Source of the DNA: Gorsachius magnificus
Lineage: Eukaryota > Chordata > Aves > Pelecaniformes > Ardeidae
Reading direction: 5' to 3'
DNA: 64,000 nt
NCBI GenBank assembly: GCA_034008185.1
Contig: CM067084.1
Span: 40,685,099-40,749,098, forward strand
Each line of letters begins with the position of its first letter. The first letter of the stretch is position 1. The notes beneath the pieces are model-generated. The model was not told the origin of the DNA. It was given only the letters and a program-made list of their open reading frames with translations, and searched no databases. Made by a program: the position numbers and the translations under genes. This document shows, piece after piece, positions 49,301 through 62,252 of the stretch.

Positions 49301-51263
49301 GGAAGGCTGGGCGTTCTTCAAGAAGGAAATCTTAAAGGTGCAGGAGCAGGCCATCCCCATGTGCCAAAAGGTGAGCCGGTAGGGAAGAAGACTGACCTGG
49401 CTGAACAGAGAGCTTTGGCTGGAGCTCAGGGAAGAAAGGAGAGTTTATGATCTTTGGAAGAAGGGGCAGGCATCTCAGGAGGACTAGAGGGATGTTGTGA
49501 CGTTATGAAGGGATAAAATTAGAAGGGTGAAAGCTCAACTAGAACTTAATCTGGCTACTGCCATAAGAAACATTAAAAAAAGTTTCTGTAAATACATTAG
49601 CAACCAAAGGAGAGCTAAGGAGAATCTCCATCCTTTATTGGATTTGGTGGGGAAACATAGTGACAAAGGTGAGGTATTGAATACCTTCTTTGCCACAGTC
49701 TTTAATGGTAAGACCAGTTGTTCTCCAGGTACCCAGCCCTCTGAGCTGGGAGACAGGGATGCAGAGCAGAATGAAGCCCCCATAATCTAAGGGGAAATGG
49801 TTAGTGACCTGCTACACCGCTTAGACACACACAGGTCCGTGGGGCCAGATGGGATCCCCTCAAGGGTAGAGGGAGCTGGCAGAAGTGCTCACCAAGCCAC
49901 TTTCCATCATTTATCAGCAGTCCTGGCTCACTGGGGAGGTCCCAGTTGGCTGGAGGTTAGCAAATATGATGCCCATCTACAAGAAGGGCCAGAAGGAAGA
50001 TCCAGGGAACTACAGGCCTGTCAGCCTGACCTCAGTGCCGGGGAAGGTTATGGAGCAGATCATCTAGAGCGCCATCATGAGTCATGTACAGGACAACCAG
50101 GTGATCAGGCCCAGTCAGCATGGGTTTATGAAAGGTAGGTCCTGCTTGACTAACCTGATCTCCTTCTATGACAAGGTGATCTGTTTAGTCAATGAGGGAA
50201 AGGCTGTGGGATTTGTCTTCCTAGACTTTAGTAAAGCCTTTGACACCATCTCCCACAGTGTTCTCCTGGAGAAACTGGCGGCTCATGTCTTAGACTGGCA
50301 TACGCTTTGTTGGGTAAAAAAAATGGCTGGATGGCTGGGCCCAAAGGGTGGTGATGAATAGAGTTAAATCTAGTAGACAGCCAGTCATAAATGGTGTTCC
50401 CCAGGGTTCAGTGTCGGGGCCAGTTCTGTTTATTATCTTTATCAATGATCTGGACAAGGGGTTTGAGTGTACCCTCAGCAAGTTTGTAGATGACAGCAAG
50501 TTGGGCAGGAATGTCAATCTGCCTGAGGGTAGGGAGGTTCTGCAGAGGGACCTGGACAGACTGGATCAATGGGCTGAAGCTAATTGGATGAGGTTCAATA
50601 AGGCCAAGTGCTGGGTCCTGCACTTGGGTCACAACAACCCCATGCAACGCTACAGGCCTGGGGATGAGTGGCTGGAAAGCTGCCTGGTGGAAAAGGACCT
50701 GGGGGTACTGGTTGACAGCCAGCTGAATATGAGCCAGCAGTGTGCCCAGGTGGCCAAGAAGGCCAATGGCATCCTGGCTTGTATCAGGAATAGTGTGGCC
50801 AGCAGGAGTAGGGAAGTGATTGTGCCCTTGTTCTCTGCACTGGTGGACCACGCCTCAAATACTGTGTTCAGTTTTGGGCACTTCACTACACAAAGGACAC
50901 TGAAGTCCTGGAACATGTCCAGAGAAGGACAATGAAGCTGGTGAGGGGTCTGGAGCACAATTCTTCTGAGGAGCAACTGAAGGAACTGGGTTGTTTAGCC
51001 TGGAGAAGAGGAGGCTTGGGGGAGACCTTATCACCCTCTACAACCACCTGAAAGGAGGATGTAGCGAGGTGGGTGTTGGTTTTTTCTCCCAAGTAACAAG
51101 CAATAGGATGAGAGAAAATGGTCTCAGGTTGTGCCAGGGGAGGTTTAGATTGGATATTAGGAAAAAATTCTTCACCAAAAGGGTTGTCAAGCATTGGAAT
51201 GGGCTGCCCAGGGAAGTGGTCAAGTCCCCATCCCTGGAGGTATTTAAAAAGACAGGAAAATGA
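49300..51263 (+). pseudogene. CR1 C ORF2 reverse transcriptase remnant
   Basis: Linker and reverse transcriptase spread over three frames: KAQLELNLATAI (49530 onward), then LSIIYQQSWLTGEVPVGWR and [19 protein letters not shown] (49885-50067, stop at 50065), [20 protein letters not shown] and [14 protein letters not shown] (motif A, 50077-50361), [20 protein letters not shown] and KFVDDSKLG (motifs B and C, with F-V-D-D; 50348-50935), and [19 protein letters not shown] to the end (50991-51263). Frame changes occur near 49860, 50340, 50840 and 50960. Motif C keeps both Asp residues. Clearly the same family as CR1 A and B but an older lineage. Confidence 0.9.
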
Positions 51264-51375
51264 GGTGCTTAGGGACATGGTTTAGTGGTGGGCTTTGCAG
51301 TGTTAGGTTAACAGTTGGACTTGATGGAAGACTGAAGATGTTTTCCAACAGAAATGATTTTATTATTCTATGATT

Positions 51376-54300
51376 ACCTAAATTTACTTAAGCCCACTCA
51401 AGTGAGGAAGCGGATGCAAGCAGGCAAGAAGGGCCTGTTTTAAAGGGCCATACCCTGTATGACGAAGAGGGCACAGGCATAGGGGTAAGATATGTTCTTC
51501 AGTCACAGTGTGCTAGAGGTAAGGCATCTCAGCTTCTCCCATGTAATGTTATCCTGCTTAGACCTTGCTATGTCTGTAACTGATCTACAAGTAGCCTTCT
51601 GTGGAGACTGTCCTCATTTAAGAGCTTCAGTTCAAAAAGCTCCTCTGATATACTGTGTATATTAGTTGCCCAGATACATATATCATAATTTCACCTAATC
51701 TTTTCCAGGTATCCTGAAATTTCCTTCTGTGTAAAACTTTACAAACTCAGCTTTGCCGTAGAGATACTTTACATGGAATGAAGTTAGGAAAGTTTATCTC
51801 TTAAAAATGTAACCTGTAACAAAGTCCTGGCACTGTTCTTGTTTCATTGATTTTGCTTGTGGCACTGTTCCTGTTTCACTGCTGCTGTTTGTTGTTCTTT
51901 CACTTTGCCACCAGCAAATATAAACACAAAACTCAAGTGAAAAGCCTCAGTTAAGAGAGCATGGGATTTCAAAGGACTAGTAGAAAAAAACCACCCCCAT
52001 GTATGCTAGCTCACAGTGAGAAAAGCAGTGGAAGTGTGTTAGCAGCAGAGGGTTAGACAGCATTTTTTCTGTAGAAGCCATGATCTTAGAGAATCCCAAC
52101 TGTTCATGAAAGCTTGCCATGAAAGTGATCTCCTTGCTGTGGCCACAGTCCAATCCTGCTTGTTCTTCAGCTGAATATTACTGCCTCTTTCTGGCATAAT
52201 AATTGTTGAACTGGAGACTGGTTTCAAACAGAATTTATTGTAAGGGGAGATTTCAAAGTTATCTACTTAAAGGTTCTGTTAAATAAGAAACCAAACTTAA
52301 TGTAACTGCTGAGTTTAAGGCCTCTTTGTTGGTGCAAATTGTTATGCAAAATTATTATTTTGTTCACCCAGCTGCCTGTTGAGCCAGTTTGTACATACCA
52401 GAGGAGTTTCGATGTCAACACAGTGTATAATGTTTGGTAGCTAGGGGGCACAGAAAGGATTGCGAGGTGCAGATTTGAGGGTTAACACTGATACTCTTAC
52501 AGGGAAGAGAAAGTGATTTGTGTAACACAGCTTTGTAATGTATTAAGGTGGAGAAAACATAAATCTTGCATATCTGTAAGAAATCATCCCTGAAGAATAG
52601 CCTGAGTTTTATTGCTTGTAAAATTAGAAAGTTATATGCATTAAGTTGATTGGTAGAGGTAAGAAATCACTCCTTGAATTGGCTCAAACTAACTGGTGAT
52701 ATTTAGGGAACGTTTATAAAATAGCACTCTGTGCCACTGCAAGCAAAGTGAGCCCAAGGGGAAACTATATCCAGAATTTGAGATAATTTAGATTTGCAAA
52801 GGGGCACAAACTTCATATGTGGGGGGTCTGAAAATAAAATAAAAAAAAAAAAATCTCTAACCAGCAGTACCTCAGGGGTACTGAGGGGCAATTCAGATAC
52901 ATGTGTCTCAAACTGCGAATTAGTGGTTCTTCGAGATAGTGGCTTAGAAAAAAGTTATAACTTCTAAATGGCAAAAAGTATCTGCTATAAGCAAACATTA
53001 ACTGTTTTGGAAGTTATACGCAAGTGGCAGGTTCGCTAATACTCCCAGTCAAAGCTGGGAAGATGAGTAATTAAAGGAAAAAAGTTGGGGCATTAGGTAA
53101 CAACAAATAGCCTGTACGTTAGGATATATTTAAAGAAAAAAAAAAAAGCCAAAACCAATTTTGTTGTTTGCATATTGTTTTTTAAATTGTTTTTTCTGTG
53201 TTCTAATAAATAGCCTGACTTTCCAAAATGGCTGAATATTTTGAATATTTCAAAAACACCGTTTTGATGAGCAGAACCTGCTGTGTGCTTGGTAACATAA
53301 AACATCTGAGGGTCTACAGAAAAAAATTAATTTTTAAAATCCCATTAAAGACAGCAAGGAAAATCATGGGTGTAGCTTTGGTTGCTATTGGCCAGAAACA
53401 CTATCAAATCCATGTATCAACATGCACATACACCACCCTCACCCCCCTTCTTCAAGGTTTCAGCAATGCATTTGAAGGGGAATAGCACTGTGTGTTAAGC
53501 ATTAGTTTTTCTGGGGATTTTTTATTTTATTTTTTAATCTACCTATGAGCTCGTTTCCTGAACTCATTTTCCTCTGTACTCAGGAATAGAAATATGTGGT
53601 TTACCTCAAGTTACTTTTGAAGAATTACTGCTCCACAGTTAATCTGCCTGAATAGCATTTTTAAGATATTTTTTTTTCAAATCATGAAAGGGAATTTGTC
53701 CCAGAAGTAGGTGAAGCAGGCAGCCTGGTAAAACTCAGCCTACACTCTGCAGCTATCCAAACAGCCAAAGCAAGCTTGATTCTATATAAAAAGCATTGAT
53801 TGATGTTCAAGGGAGGCCTGTTCCAGGCGATGCGTGAACTGGGACCCCCTTATGGTCCAGTCAGCAGTCTGTGCTAGGTGATCTATTGGGAAGTCTTCCC
53901 CCATTTGACCTAATCCTCATTGTTTGAGCCAAAATATCTTTTCTGGAAATCATTCTTAGAGGCATTGCATAGTTTATTTTAAAAAAAAATTCTGTGTTGA
54001 CTCTGAAGTGAAAGAATGTGTAAAGAACATGTAAATGAATGAGATTTCATTAAAAAAAATCAAGAATTAGATTTATTTTTGACAGATTATTTAAATGTAC
54101 TGTTAGTTTTATTTTCTGCTGATAACAATACTTTCTCTATGACAAATATTGTTTCTAGTCCTTACTCTCTATATCCAAATGTAATGTTTTCTTTCATTGA
54201 TAAAGAAAATATTTTAATCTTCCAGAAAAATAAAATTTCTTAATATATAGCGTCTCTCAAAATTTAACGCTACAAAAGTTTGAGAAGGAAAAATTGTGGC

Positions 54301-57300
54301 TGCCTTTGTAACTTGCTTATAAAAGGAAACACTGATAGTGATAGAAAGAAGATATAAGTAGACATACATATTTCTTAGGTCATCGCAGATGGATGTGGAT
54401 TTTTGGCTTATTTAAATTCTACCCATGTCTAACGTAAAGCATTTGTGCAAACAATTTACATTTTCTGTTAGTAGTAAACCAAAGAATCATAGGGGTTTTT
54501 TTCTGAATACAAAGTCTCAATATTGTGGCTATAAGAACATCTCAAGTACTGATTAATTTAACATCAGAACTGAATACAAGGGTTTGTTTCTTCAGTTTGG
54601 CTGCTTTCTTTATGAGAGTTTATAAATGCTGGCTAACCATCAACTCTGCTGAATGCTTCTACTGCTTAGTAAACACATTTTGAAAAAATGCAGCTTTTTT
54701 TTGCTTGGCTTAAACTAATTACTGTGTTTCTCTAAAAGGAGGTTGTTCTTCCCATTTTAAAGCTTTGTGGTTGCTCATTCTCAACCTGCTGTTTGCTGAG
54801 AATAGGATTTATTGTATGGTGACAAGGGCAGCATGGTTAAGGTTTTGCATGGTTTTGTTGTAAAATATGCAACTTATTTTTTAATAACTGTTGTATGACT
54901 TTCAGGGGATAGCAGTTGCCTTGCTGTCAATTCAAAACTTGATCAGACTTCAAGAACTGACCCTTTAGGACATCAGGAAAAAATAGGGACTTTTCCTCCC
55001 AGCTTAGCTACGCTTTATTTCATTCTATTTTTTGCAAAATACTTGTTGTTTCAATCCTAAAATATACTTTTATTGAAATGGAAATGGAGCAGTAGCTGGA
55101 TTGCTTCATTTAATACTCCTTTCACTAATAGAGGCTGCAGAAACATGTTGTCCTTTAAAAGCTCAGCTAGAATGGGATAAGGTGATGACTATACTCTTTA
55201 AAGCACCGTGGTTTTAAAAACAAAGCAACAAACAAAAAACCCCACATTCGGAATGTGTGTATAGTGAGTGGAAGTGTTTGGTCCCCACAGACCTCTTGTA
55301 TTGCTACATTTCATTATTAAGCTCCTGATAGTTACTAGATCGTAACATAAGGACTTTGACATTGTTCATATTTTAAAAAAAAGTATAAACTAAGCTAAGA
55401 ACATAAATAGTTCTCCTTCACAGAATGTTCTTCACAGATTCTTAGAACTGCAAATGAAATAAGAAAAAAAAAGAAGTATATTGTACAGGATTTAGTGATA
55501 ATTTGTTACTTTACGGAAACTACCTTCTCTAAGTTTAAACCGAAAGAAAATTGCTTATGAGCTTTTTTGACCATTACTCTTTGACTTTTTATTTCTTCCC
55601 TAAAATGGATTTGGTGGTCAGGTGGTAGAAGCATCATCTGCTGATATCCTGGACATCACTTTGTGTAGAGAAGGATGTACTGGTAATGCTAGAAGCTCTG
55701 TTTCAAGAACTAATAACAGGTGCTCTGCTTTTCCCGAACACTAGAGTTATATTGGTAGTGGAGTCTGGTCAGTTGTCCCAATCTTTTGCCTTGTTTGCTT
55801 GGAAAGAAAGGCTGCTAAATGCCTGTCGTTCCGGTTTCTTTAGTAATGTGACTATGGAATTTTTATGCTGTGTTCAAGCTACATTTGTTTCTGGCATTCT
55901 TCATAGATTTTCTGTAGTAAATATTAGCAGATAATGGCATGAAATAAAATTAAGAAAAAGAAAAAAAAAAAAGAGACAATAGGGGAAAAACTAGGGAGCA
56001 TTCACACTGAAAATTGTAATACAAGAGTTGCAACAATTTTTAGGTGTGTTTGTTACTTTTTATAACCAAAACTGCCATCTTTCTCTAGCCCTATATTGGA
56101 TTTATAATTTCTTATGAAAGGAGGAGTGTAATTTTTTTTAATAGCTTTCAAAGCATTCACTTACTTGTGAAAATCTTCAATTCTGACTGAGAATATGTGC
56201 ACTATCCAGAAAGAAGTACTTGGGTTGTTACTTTCTGACGGAATGTAATGGAGACTCATTCCTCGTTTCCACAGTCTAGGTTTGTGTGTTCTCTCAACAT
56301 GAGAATGAAGGTGAACTAAAACTGCAGATAAATATATGCATTGGAGAAGGCATAAGATTCTCAGTCTCACTGGCAATTAAGAATAATTCCCATGCGCTAT
56401 AGCCTCAAGCAGAATATCCCTAGTGTATGACTCACATGGACAATGTATGAATTAAACAACTGGATGAGTTGAGTTTTAGAAATGTTTGGTTCCCCTCATC
56501 TCCACCCTACCATTATCCTAGTTCATGCATCCTTTTAAGGTGCTTTTACATTTAATGGCTCAGTAACTTAATTGGAACCTATTTCAGGGCTGATCATTAT
56601 ATACTTACCCTGAGATTACAATGGATTCAATAAACAAACGAAGTAGATGATTCTTTAACTCTGTGAACAAATACTTCAGCCATTTGACTTGTTTGAGCTT
56701 GGGATGCCTGCATGTATCCCCTCTAAAAGTAAACAACTTTTCATTGAAATCAGATGTAGCAACTGATTTGGAAAGTAATAGTTATTAAAATGGTTCTTGG
56801 GCTTTTTGGTCTTTGGGGAATTCCTGCTGGCATCTAAATGAAAGATGCATGCTCTACAAGATTCCTGCATTCTTCTAGTGCTCTGGAATATCATTCATGT
56901 GGTTTGATTGGCTTTCAGGCTTAAGTGCAGATGAGGAGGATTTTTATTTGTGTAACTGTAACAAATATGTATTTCTATCAGTTTATGTTATAACACAGCT
57001 GTAAAACATTTGGAAAAACAAACTTGTCTGAATGCATACTGTCAGTATGATACAGGCATTCTGCTTGAGGCTGTAGCTTGTAGGTGCCATTCATTTTAAT
57101 AGATACTGGATTTGAAAAAGTTGTGATTTCTTTGAGACTTCAGGTTAGGTATGATATTAAGTCTGACCTTGGGTTGTGTGGAAGAGATCTCATTAATTAG
57201 TTTATTCTGAGATACCTGAATACATGCCTTTATATACACAGCCTATATGTCCATTTCTAAAACCTTGTTCTTCTGCATATCTGCTGCTTATGTATAAGTG

Positions 57301-60300
57301 TATTAACAATGTGTATAAATAGAAACACTAGAGACCCCAAAGACAGAATTTTATGTATATTATTTTCTTTCTAATAAGAAAGTTTTCATGCAAGGAAAGC
57401 ATTATGAAAATTCTAGTTTCCTCTGATTTAGATTATATTTTCTGTAAAAGTTGTATTTAATTATTTTTTTTGGGGGGGGGGAGGAGTTCTATTCCTCTTA
57501 AATACTATCTTACGTTATTCCTCTAAGAGACAGAGAAGACTTTGAAACTAAAAAGCAAGTCTCGCTTTCAAAAATGTCTAAATGCCCTTTTGACGATGAA
57601 ATTTTGACATTAAATAATTTCAGAACATGCAAACACTTCGCACATTGTCTTTACAGAGAAAAAGCTACTCTCTAAACTTATGTCACAGGAACAATTCCAC
57701 TTTTTAAAAGAACTCAAGTCTTTAGGAGCAGTGGAGGGAATGAAGGAGATCAGGAAAGAGCATGCTTTACAGAAACCATGGAGAGGCTGTATAGATAAGA
57801 AAAGGAAAACCTTTAAATGTTTTCCTAGTAAAAGATAAACCCAGCATGGGTAATCATTTGAACAATTAAGGTATGTAGATACTAAAAGGAAAATGTTTGA
57901 ATTGAGAAAATACAGACTGTCTGACGTCAGTGTTCCACCTTTTTGCATTTTTCACTAGTCTTGTTTCTTTACTTAGATTATAGCCCTTGTCTTGCAAGCG
58001 CTCCCTACATCCAAACACTGTGTGACCTTTACTGCTGAATGCCAAATTTACATAGGCTATATTGGGAACACATTTGTGTGTGCAGAGTACAAGACACTGA
58101 AGTTGTTAAATGGCCCGATTTACCAGAGGTTGTGTCTAGTAACTGCTCAGAAGTGAGTAAAATTTATTTTTGCCTCTTAATACATGGCTGTTATTATATT
58201 ATACTGTTATTCTGGGGAGAAAACAAAAAAGAAATACAATGGCTTCTTCATCTAAACAGTCCAGGAGAGTGTGCCATAACCTCTCTGATTTGGCCTTACC
58301 ATATAATAATATGAGAAAATCTTGCTTTTTAGAAGCTACTACTGGTAGTCAACTCTGACATTACTTAGAACACTTTGATCACCCTTAAGGAATCTTTTAA
58401 AATCTGTATTATTTTTTGCTGATTATAATTTCTGATGCATTTATCTAATGCTCTAGAAATTACTGTAGCCATCTGGTCTGAGCAGCAACCAATTTATGAC
58501 AGCTGTATCTTACCAGTCAAAGCATTACTCCCACAAAGAATATAATTTCTGTGTGTAATAAGAATGAACTTTCAGTGAAAGAAACTATAATATATATCTT
58601 TTCCTTACTTACTTAACTAGAAATGAGAACAGTTGGAACCCAAACTGAATTCTGATAAATGTTCATCAGAATTTGAAACTTGCAGCTGAATTGTTCGTAG
58701 GCAGAAAATAAGACCTGTTACTTGGAGGAGATCAGCTGCAAATTAGCAAATGTACAATTGTCATAAGTTTCCTAAATGTGATATAGTTACATTATATTTG
58801 AGTTAAATAACAATATTAGTGTAATAATCACTTATGCAACTGAGACCCTGGAAAAATTCTATCTTTTAGTTCACTAATTACACAATAACAAACTATTCCA
58901 GGTATTTTTTTTGTGCCACATTTCTTTGTCATCTATGCAGACATTGGAGAATAACAAGTATGTAATATCTATGATTCGCTTGATGGATAAATGTTGTTTA
59001 ATATCAGCTACTGAACTATTCAACCTTACTTTATCATATCTTATTTGAGTTTTTGGTTGTCTGAGGTTCAAATTCTCCTAAAAGGAGCATTACAGTTTTG
59101 GGTCTGGTTATGACAGCAGTGCTCAGACAGAGGAAAGCAGATGACACCTCCCCATTACTTTTTTGCTTGCTTGCTTTTTTTTGTGTTTATGTTGTAATTT
59201 TCTACTTTTGCTAAGTTCATATTCTTTCAGGCCTGTGCTTTTCCATAATAGCAAAACAAATTCAAATATCTGGACTAAGACTGGGTTGTAGACTAACCTC
59301 TTTCATCTGGAGACTCAGCTGCAAATGGAACTAAATGTGGGCTTATTGTTGTCCACTCGAAGCATATGTTTTTCAAGTTAGAACTGTAATTAGCCAATTC
59401 AGCAAATTCAGTGCAGCTGATGTTCAAGATAGGATGAGGTGTGGACTAAAAGCCCTCAGGTAATCTTATCTGTTCTTGATCTTTTCTTGCATGTGAAATT
59501 TGCCAGGTTAAATTTAGGCTGGCAAACTCCAGGACAGCAAAGGAAGCCAAGCTCTGTAATGCTACCAAGGAGTAAAGTACCAGCAGAAAAGTACATCACA
59601 GTAGGGCTCAGTGAACTTCCTGATACAGAACTTGGATTTACTGTAACTTTTATGGTCTTACAATATATTGAAATTCAGTCTCTAGTGAATATGCAGGAAG
59701 GCAAACTTAAATCATCATAACTTCATTTCGTTCCAGATGGTTTCTATAGGCTTCTGAGATTTACCTTCAGCATAGAGTGCATTTGTAGTTTTAAAATTTA
59801 TCGTAACAACTCTTTTTGCTACTAGCTTTGGAAAAGCACTGTGATTTCTTTAATGTAATGGGAATGTAGGGAAGTGCATTATATCAGTTCTATAAAACCT
59901 AAGCTCCTATCCAAAGCACCATTAGTCTTACTAAAGGATAAAAAAAAGGTAGGTCCAGAAAAAGTATTGATCCTGGATATGGAAATCACTAGGCCTGATC
60001 TACACTATTTCCCATACTGAGGAACAAAGTCTTGTGTAAACAGGTGGCTGGTTTATGCTATCATTGTTGAAATTGGCACATGGGAGTCTAATTTCTAACT
60101 CTTTTTCTCCCTTCTTTCCCACTTCTGTTTCTGTTGTGAGAATTGGTATTTCAGAACCATTCATTGTGGAAATTGACTGGTTTGCTTTTCTAAAATACCA
60201 AGTATCAGGTCAGATACCTCAAAATCTTGGGCTAAACTATTCTGCATGAGATGAAATGAAATCCAAAATTGTACTGACCTTTCTTATTGTCATGTTTTAA

Positions 60301-61339
60301 TTAAACCTTTTGAACTCTGCTAACGTTACTCTCTGCAAAGTACTACGCTTTGCAGAGAGTAGTATGACAGAAGTGTAAATTATATTGTGTTAGCCTGTAA
60401 TATTTTGAGCGAACTTGCTTGAAATTGAAGCTCTACTGGATACAACAAAGCTTCTCCAGAAATTTTAATAAATCCCAGAGACTGCTACTGGCTGTATAGG
60501 TGATTTCAGTGGTCCTCAAATTTATTTGACATAGCAGATTATATACAAGTAATAAAAAAAAAAAGAGGCTATCACTAATGATTTATTATTTTTTCCTTAA
60601 ATTTGTTGTTCACTTATTAATGACCATTTTTAAGATTTTAAGAAGGCCACAATTATTGGAATCTATCTACAAAAAAAAAAAAGTGACAATAGTTACATTA
60701 TAGCTTTCTGATTATCCAGGAAATAAGCCTTTTTTTTTTTTTTTTTTTTTTCTGTGGTGTTTTCTTGTTTGTACTGGGGATGTTGGTTTTTCTTTTTGAT
60801 AGAGGGTGAAATTAAACTATATAGAGATTTATATATTATTATTTCTGCCTTATATTGTAAACTTGCAACATTTGCTGTTTTAAAAATATACATTATGCAG
60901 TATCTAGAAATACCTAGGACTGCAATGTAGGAACTTCCGGAAAGGCAAATGTGATGCTCGTTTTTCTGACACGTAGTAAACTTCAATAGTAGTTTCTGTT
61001 TCTTCTCTCCAGTTTGTGAACAAATGCACACAGTGTGAAATGCACTCTGGCTTCAGTATTATCAAGTAGATTGCTACTAAATCATGTGTTTCGTGACGTG
61101 TCCTTGTAAGTGTAGCGCTCCTTGGTTACAGTTTATTAGCGCAATCAAATGAACTGCAAGTCACATTGGAATTTTTTCTCTACCTACTCTTGAGATCAGA
61201 ATCTTAGGGTAGAGACCTCTTGGTACATGCGATAAGAGGAGAGAACGAGGGGAGACGGATCGCTACATTACTTCCTTCATGTTATTTTTGGATATGACTA
61301 GCATTCCTCCCCTTACACACACCCTCTTTTTTTCCCCAG
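51376..61339. other. PALLD: PALLD intron, no gene seen
   Basis: About 10 kb of AT-rich sequence. Contains simple tracts (poly-A near 52841 and 53135, poly-G at 57472-57481, poly-T near 60731) and the 14-bp hairpin at 60327-60361. Open frames are short and unrecognised. No palladin Ig-domain exon was seen. Confidence 0.6.
60327..60361. repeat. Perfect 14-bp inverted repeat with 7-base loop
   Basis: TACTCTCTGCAAAG at 60327-60340 and its exact reverse complement CTTTGCAGAGAGTA at 60348-60361, separated by TACTACG. It is too short for a typical microRNA precursor and not followed by a terminator-like run. Origin unknown: chance palindrome, snap-back duplication or protein-binding site. Confidence 0.85.
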
Positions 61340-61692
61340 CCCCCGTCTCTTATATGCATTACAAGCTCATACAAACACTCTCACATACTCTGAAGCAAAA
61401 GCAAGAGCAACAGTTGGACTGAAGCCAGAAGACTTAAAACTCCGCTTCCTCATCGCTAGCAGTCTTTGTTCTTTGGAATCAGTCAGAACTAGGGAGAACG
61501 TCTTCACTGCCGATTGTGAGTGGTTGGAATTTGGCAACTCTGTTGTCTATTATTTTTTCTGTGCTCTTCTGCAAACCAGGCTGAATTTAGAGCAGCAAAG
61601 CTAAGAGCCGGGATAGTCAAGAAATAAAGGATCCAGAGACCATCAGCTATCAGCTTCTTTGTGGGGGGTGGGGGTCCATCTGTTCCACAACG
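61340..61692 (+). promoter_or_regulatory. Candidate alternative promoter / untranslated exon inside PALLD intron
   Basis: Local character changes here: several CpGs appear in an otherwise CpG-poor intron, a TATA-like TATATGCAT sits at 61351-61359, and 61357-61692 (336 bases) contains no ATG at all, as expected of a 5' leader. It ends in ACG|GTAAGT (donor at 61693), a strong splice donor. Upstream are a CRE/E-box-like GTGACGTG (61093-61100) and a GATA word (61230). Alternatively it is an internal exon, because CTCTTTTTTTCCCCAG at 61324-61339 is a good acceptor. Palladin is known to use nested promoters, so an alternative first exon is plausible, but no coding homology is visible. The frame that would continue from the palladin exon stays open for about 85 codons and then stops, and it does not look like an Ig domain. 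Confidence 0.35.
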
Positions 61693-62173
61693 GTAAGTGC
61701 CAGCATTAAATGTGTATAAAGATGCAAGAGGAAATAAGGTGCTTTAGCTGTTTTATTACAATAAAGGAGGGGGAAAAAAGAACATGAGTGCATCATACAG
61801 TGTGTGCTCAGTTATAGTGGTCTCGGAACAGTGCCTAGCAGTAAAATGTTCCTTATTTCTCCCTTTCCAAAAAGCACTATAGGAATGTGTAAATTTTAGC
61901 AAAATTCCTGAGTACCTGAACAATTCTGGAAAGCTTTCCAAATGGCTTCATTATCATGTTTTCTGCAAAACTGTTTTGCTTTGAACTGTGTGTAGGATAG
62001 AGTAACTTTAACTATTTGTTTTAAGCACAAGAGCTGAACGTGGGAAGTAAAGATCTTCCGTAACAGAGGATACAAATAGAACTGAAGTTCAGGAGGATGG
62101 GGGAGTGAAAAGGGATGAGATGCTTCCTAAGACTGTTTAGGTTATAGGAACCTAAAATAAACTTCTTTTAAAT

Positions 62174-62205
62174 GGGGGGGGGTGGCTGGGGGATGGGTGG
62201 GGGGG
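62174..62205 (+). repeat. G-quadruplex-type tract
   Basis: Four or more G runs on the + strand (nine G, then TGGCT, five G, AT, three G, T, seven G) with loops of 1-5 bases, meeting the usual intramolecular G-quadruplex pattern. It lies about 0.5 kb downstream of the candidate donor at 61693, a position where transcribed G-quadruplexes are often found near promoters. Confidence 0.8.
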
Positions 62206-62236
62206 TGCTCTGAATGAATGCCAAATTAATTCAGAG

Positions 62237-62252
62237 CGCGCACACACACACT
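62237..62252. repeat. Short GC/CA dinucleotide repeat
   Basis: GCGCGCACACACACACAC-type tract, about seven CA units followed by CTCTCTTC. A minor microsatellite. Confidence 0.7.

Larger units (their letters stand above)
47640..51375 (+). mobile_element. CR1 LINE 'C', nearly full length, old and broken
   Basis: About 3.7 kb of CR1 on the + strand in canonical order: ORF1 esterase-like remnant, ORF2 endonuclease, ORF2 reverse transcriptase, 3' tail with AACAGTTGGACTTGATGG and a degraded octamer end (TTATTCTATGATTA, to about 51375). It is far more diverged than CR1 A and B, with many stops, at least four or five frameshifts and internal deletions. Unlike A and B it retains ORF1 and the endonuclease, so it was inserted nearly complete. 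The 5' edge (about 47640) is inferred from loss of recognisable sequence and may be off by some hundreds of bases. Confidence 0.9.

Noticed and set aside
54484..54494. AAGAATCATAGG resembling the CR1 terminal octamer
   Set aside because: Too short and without any adjoining CR1 tail sequence.
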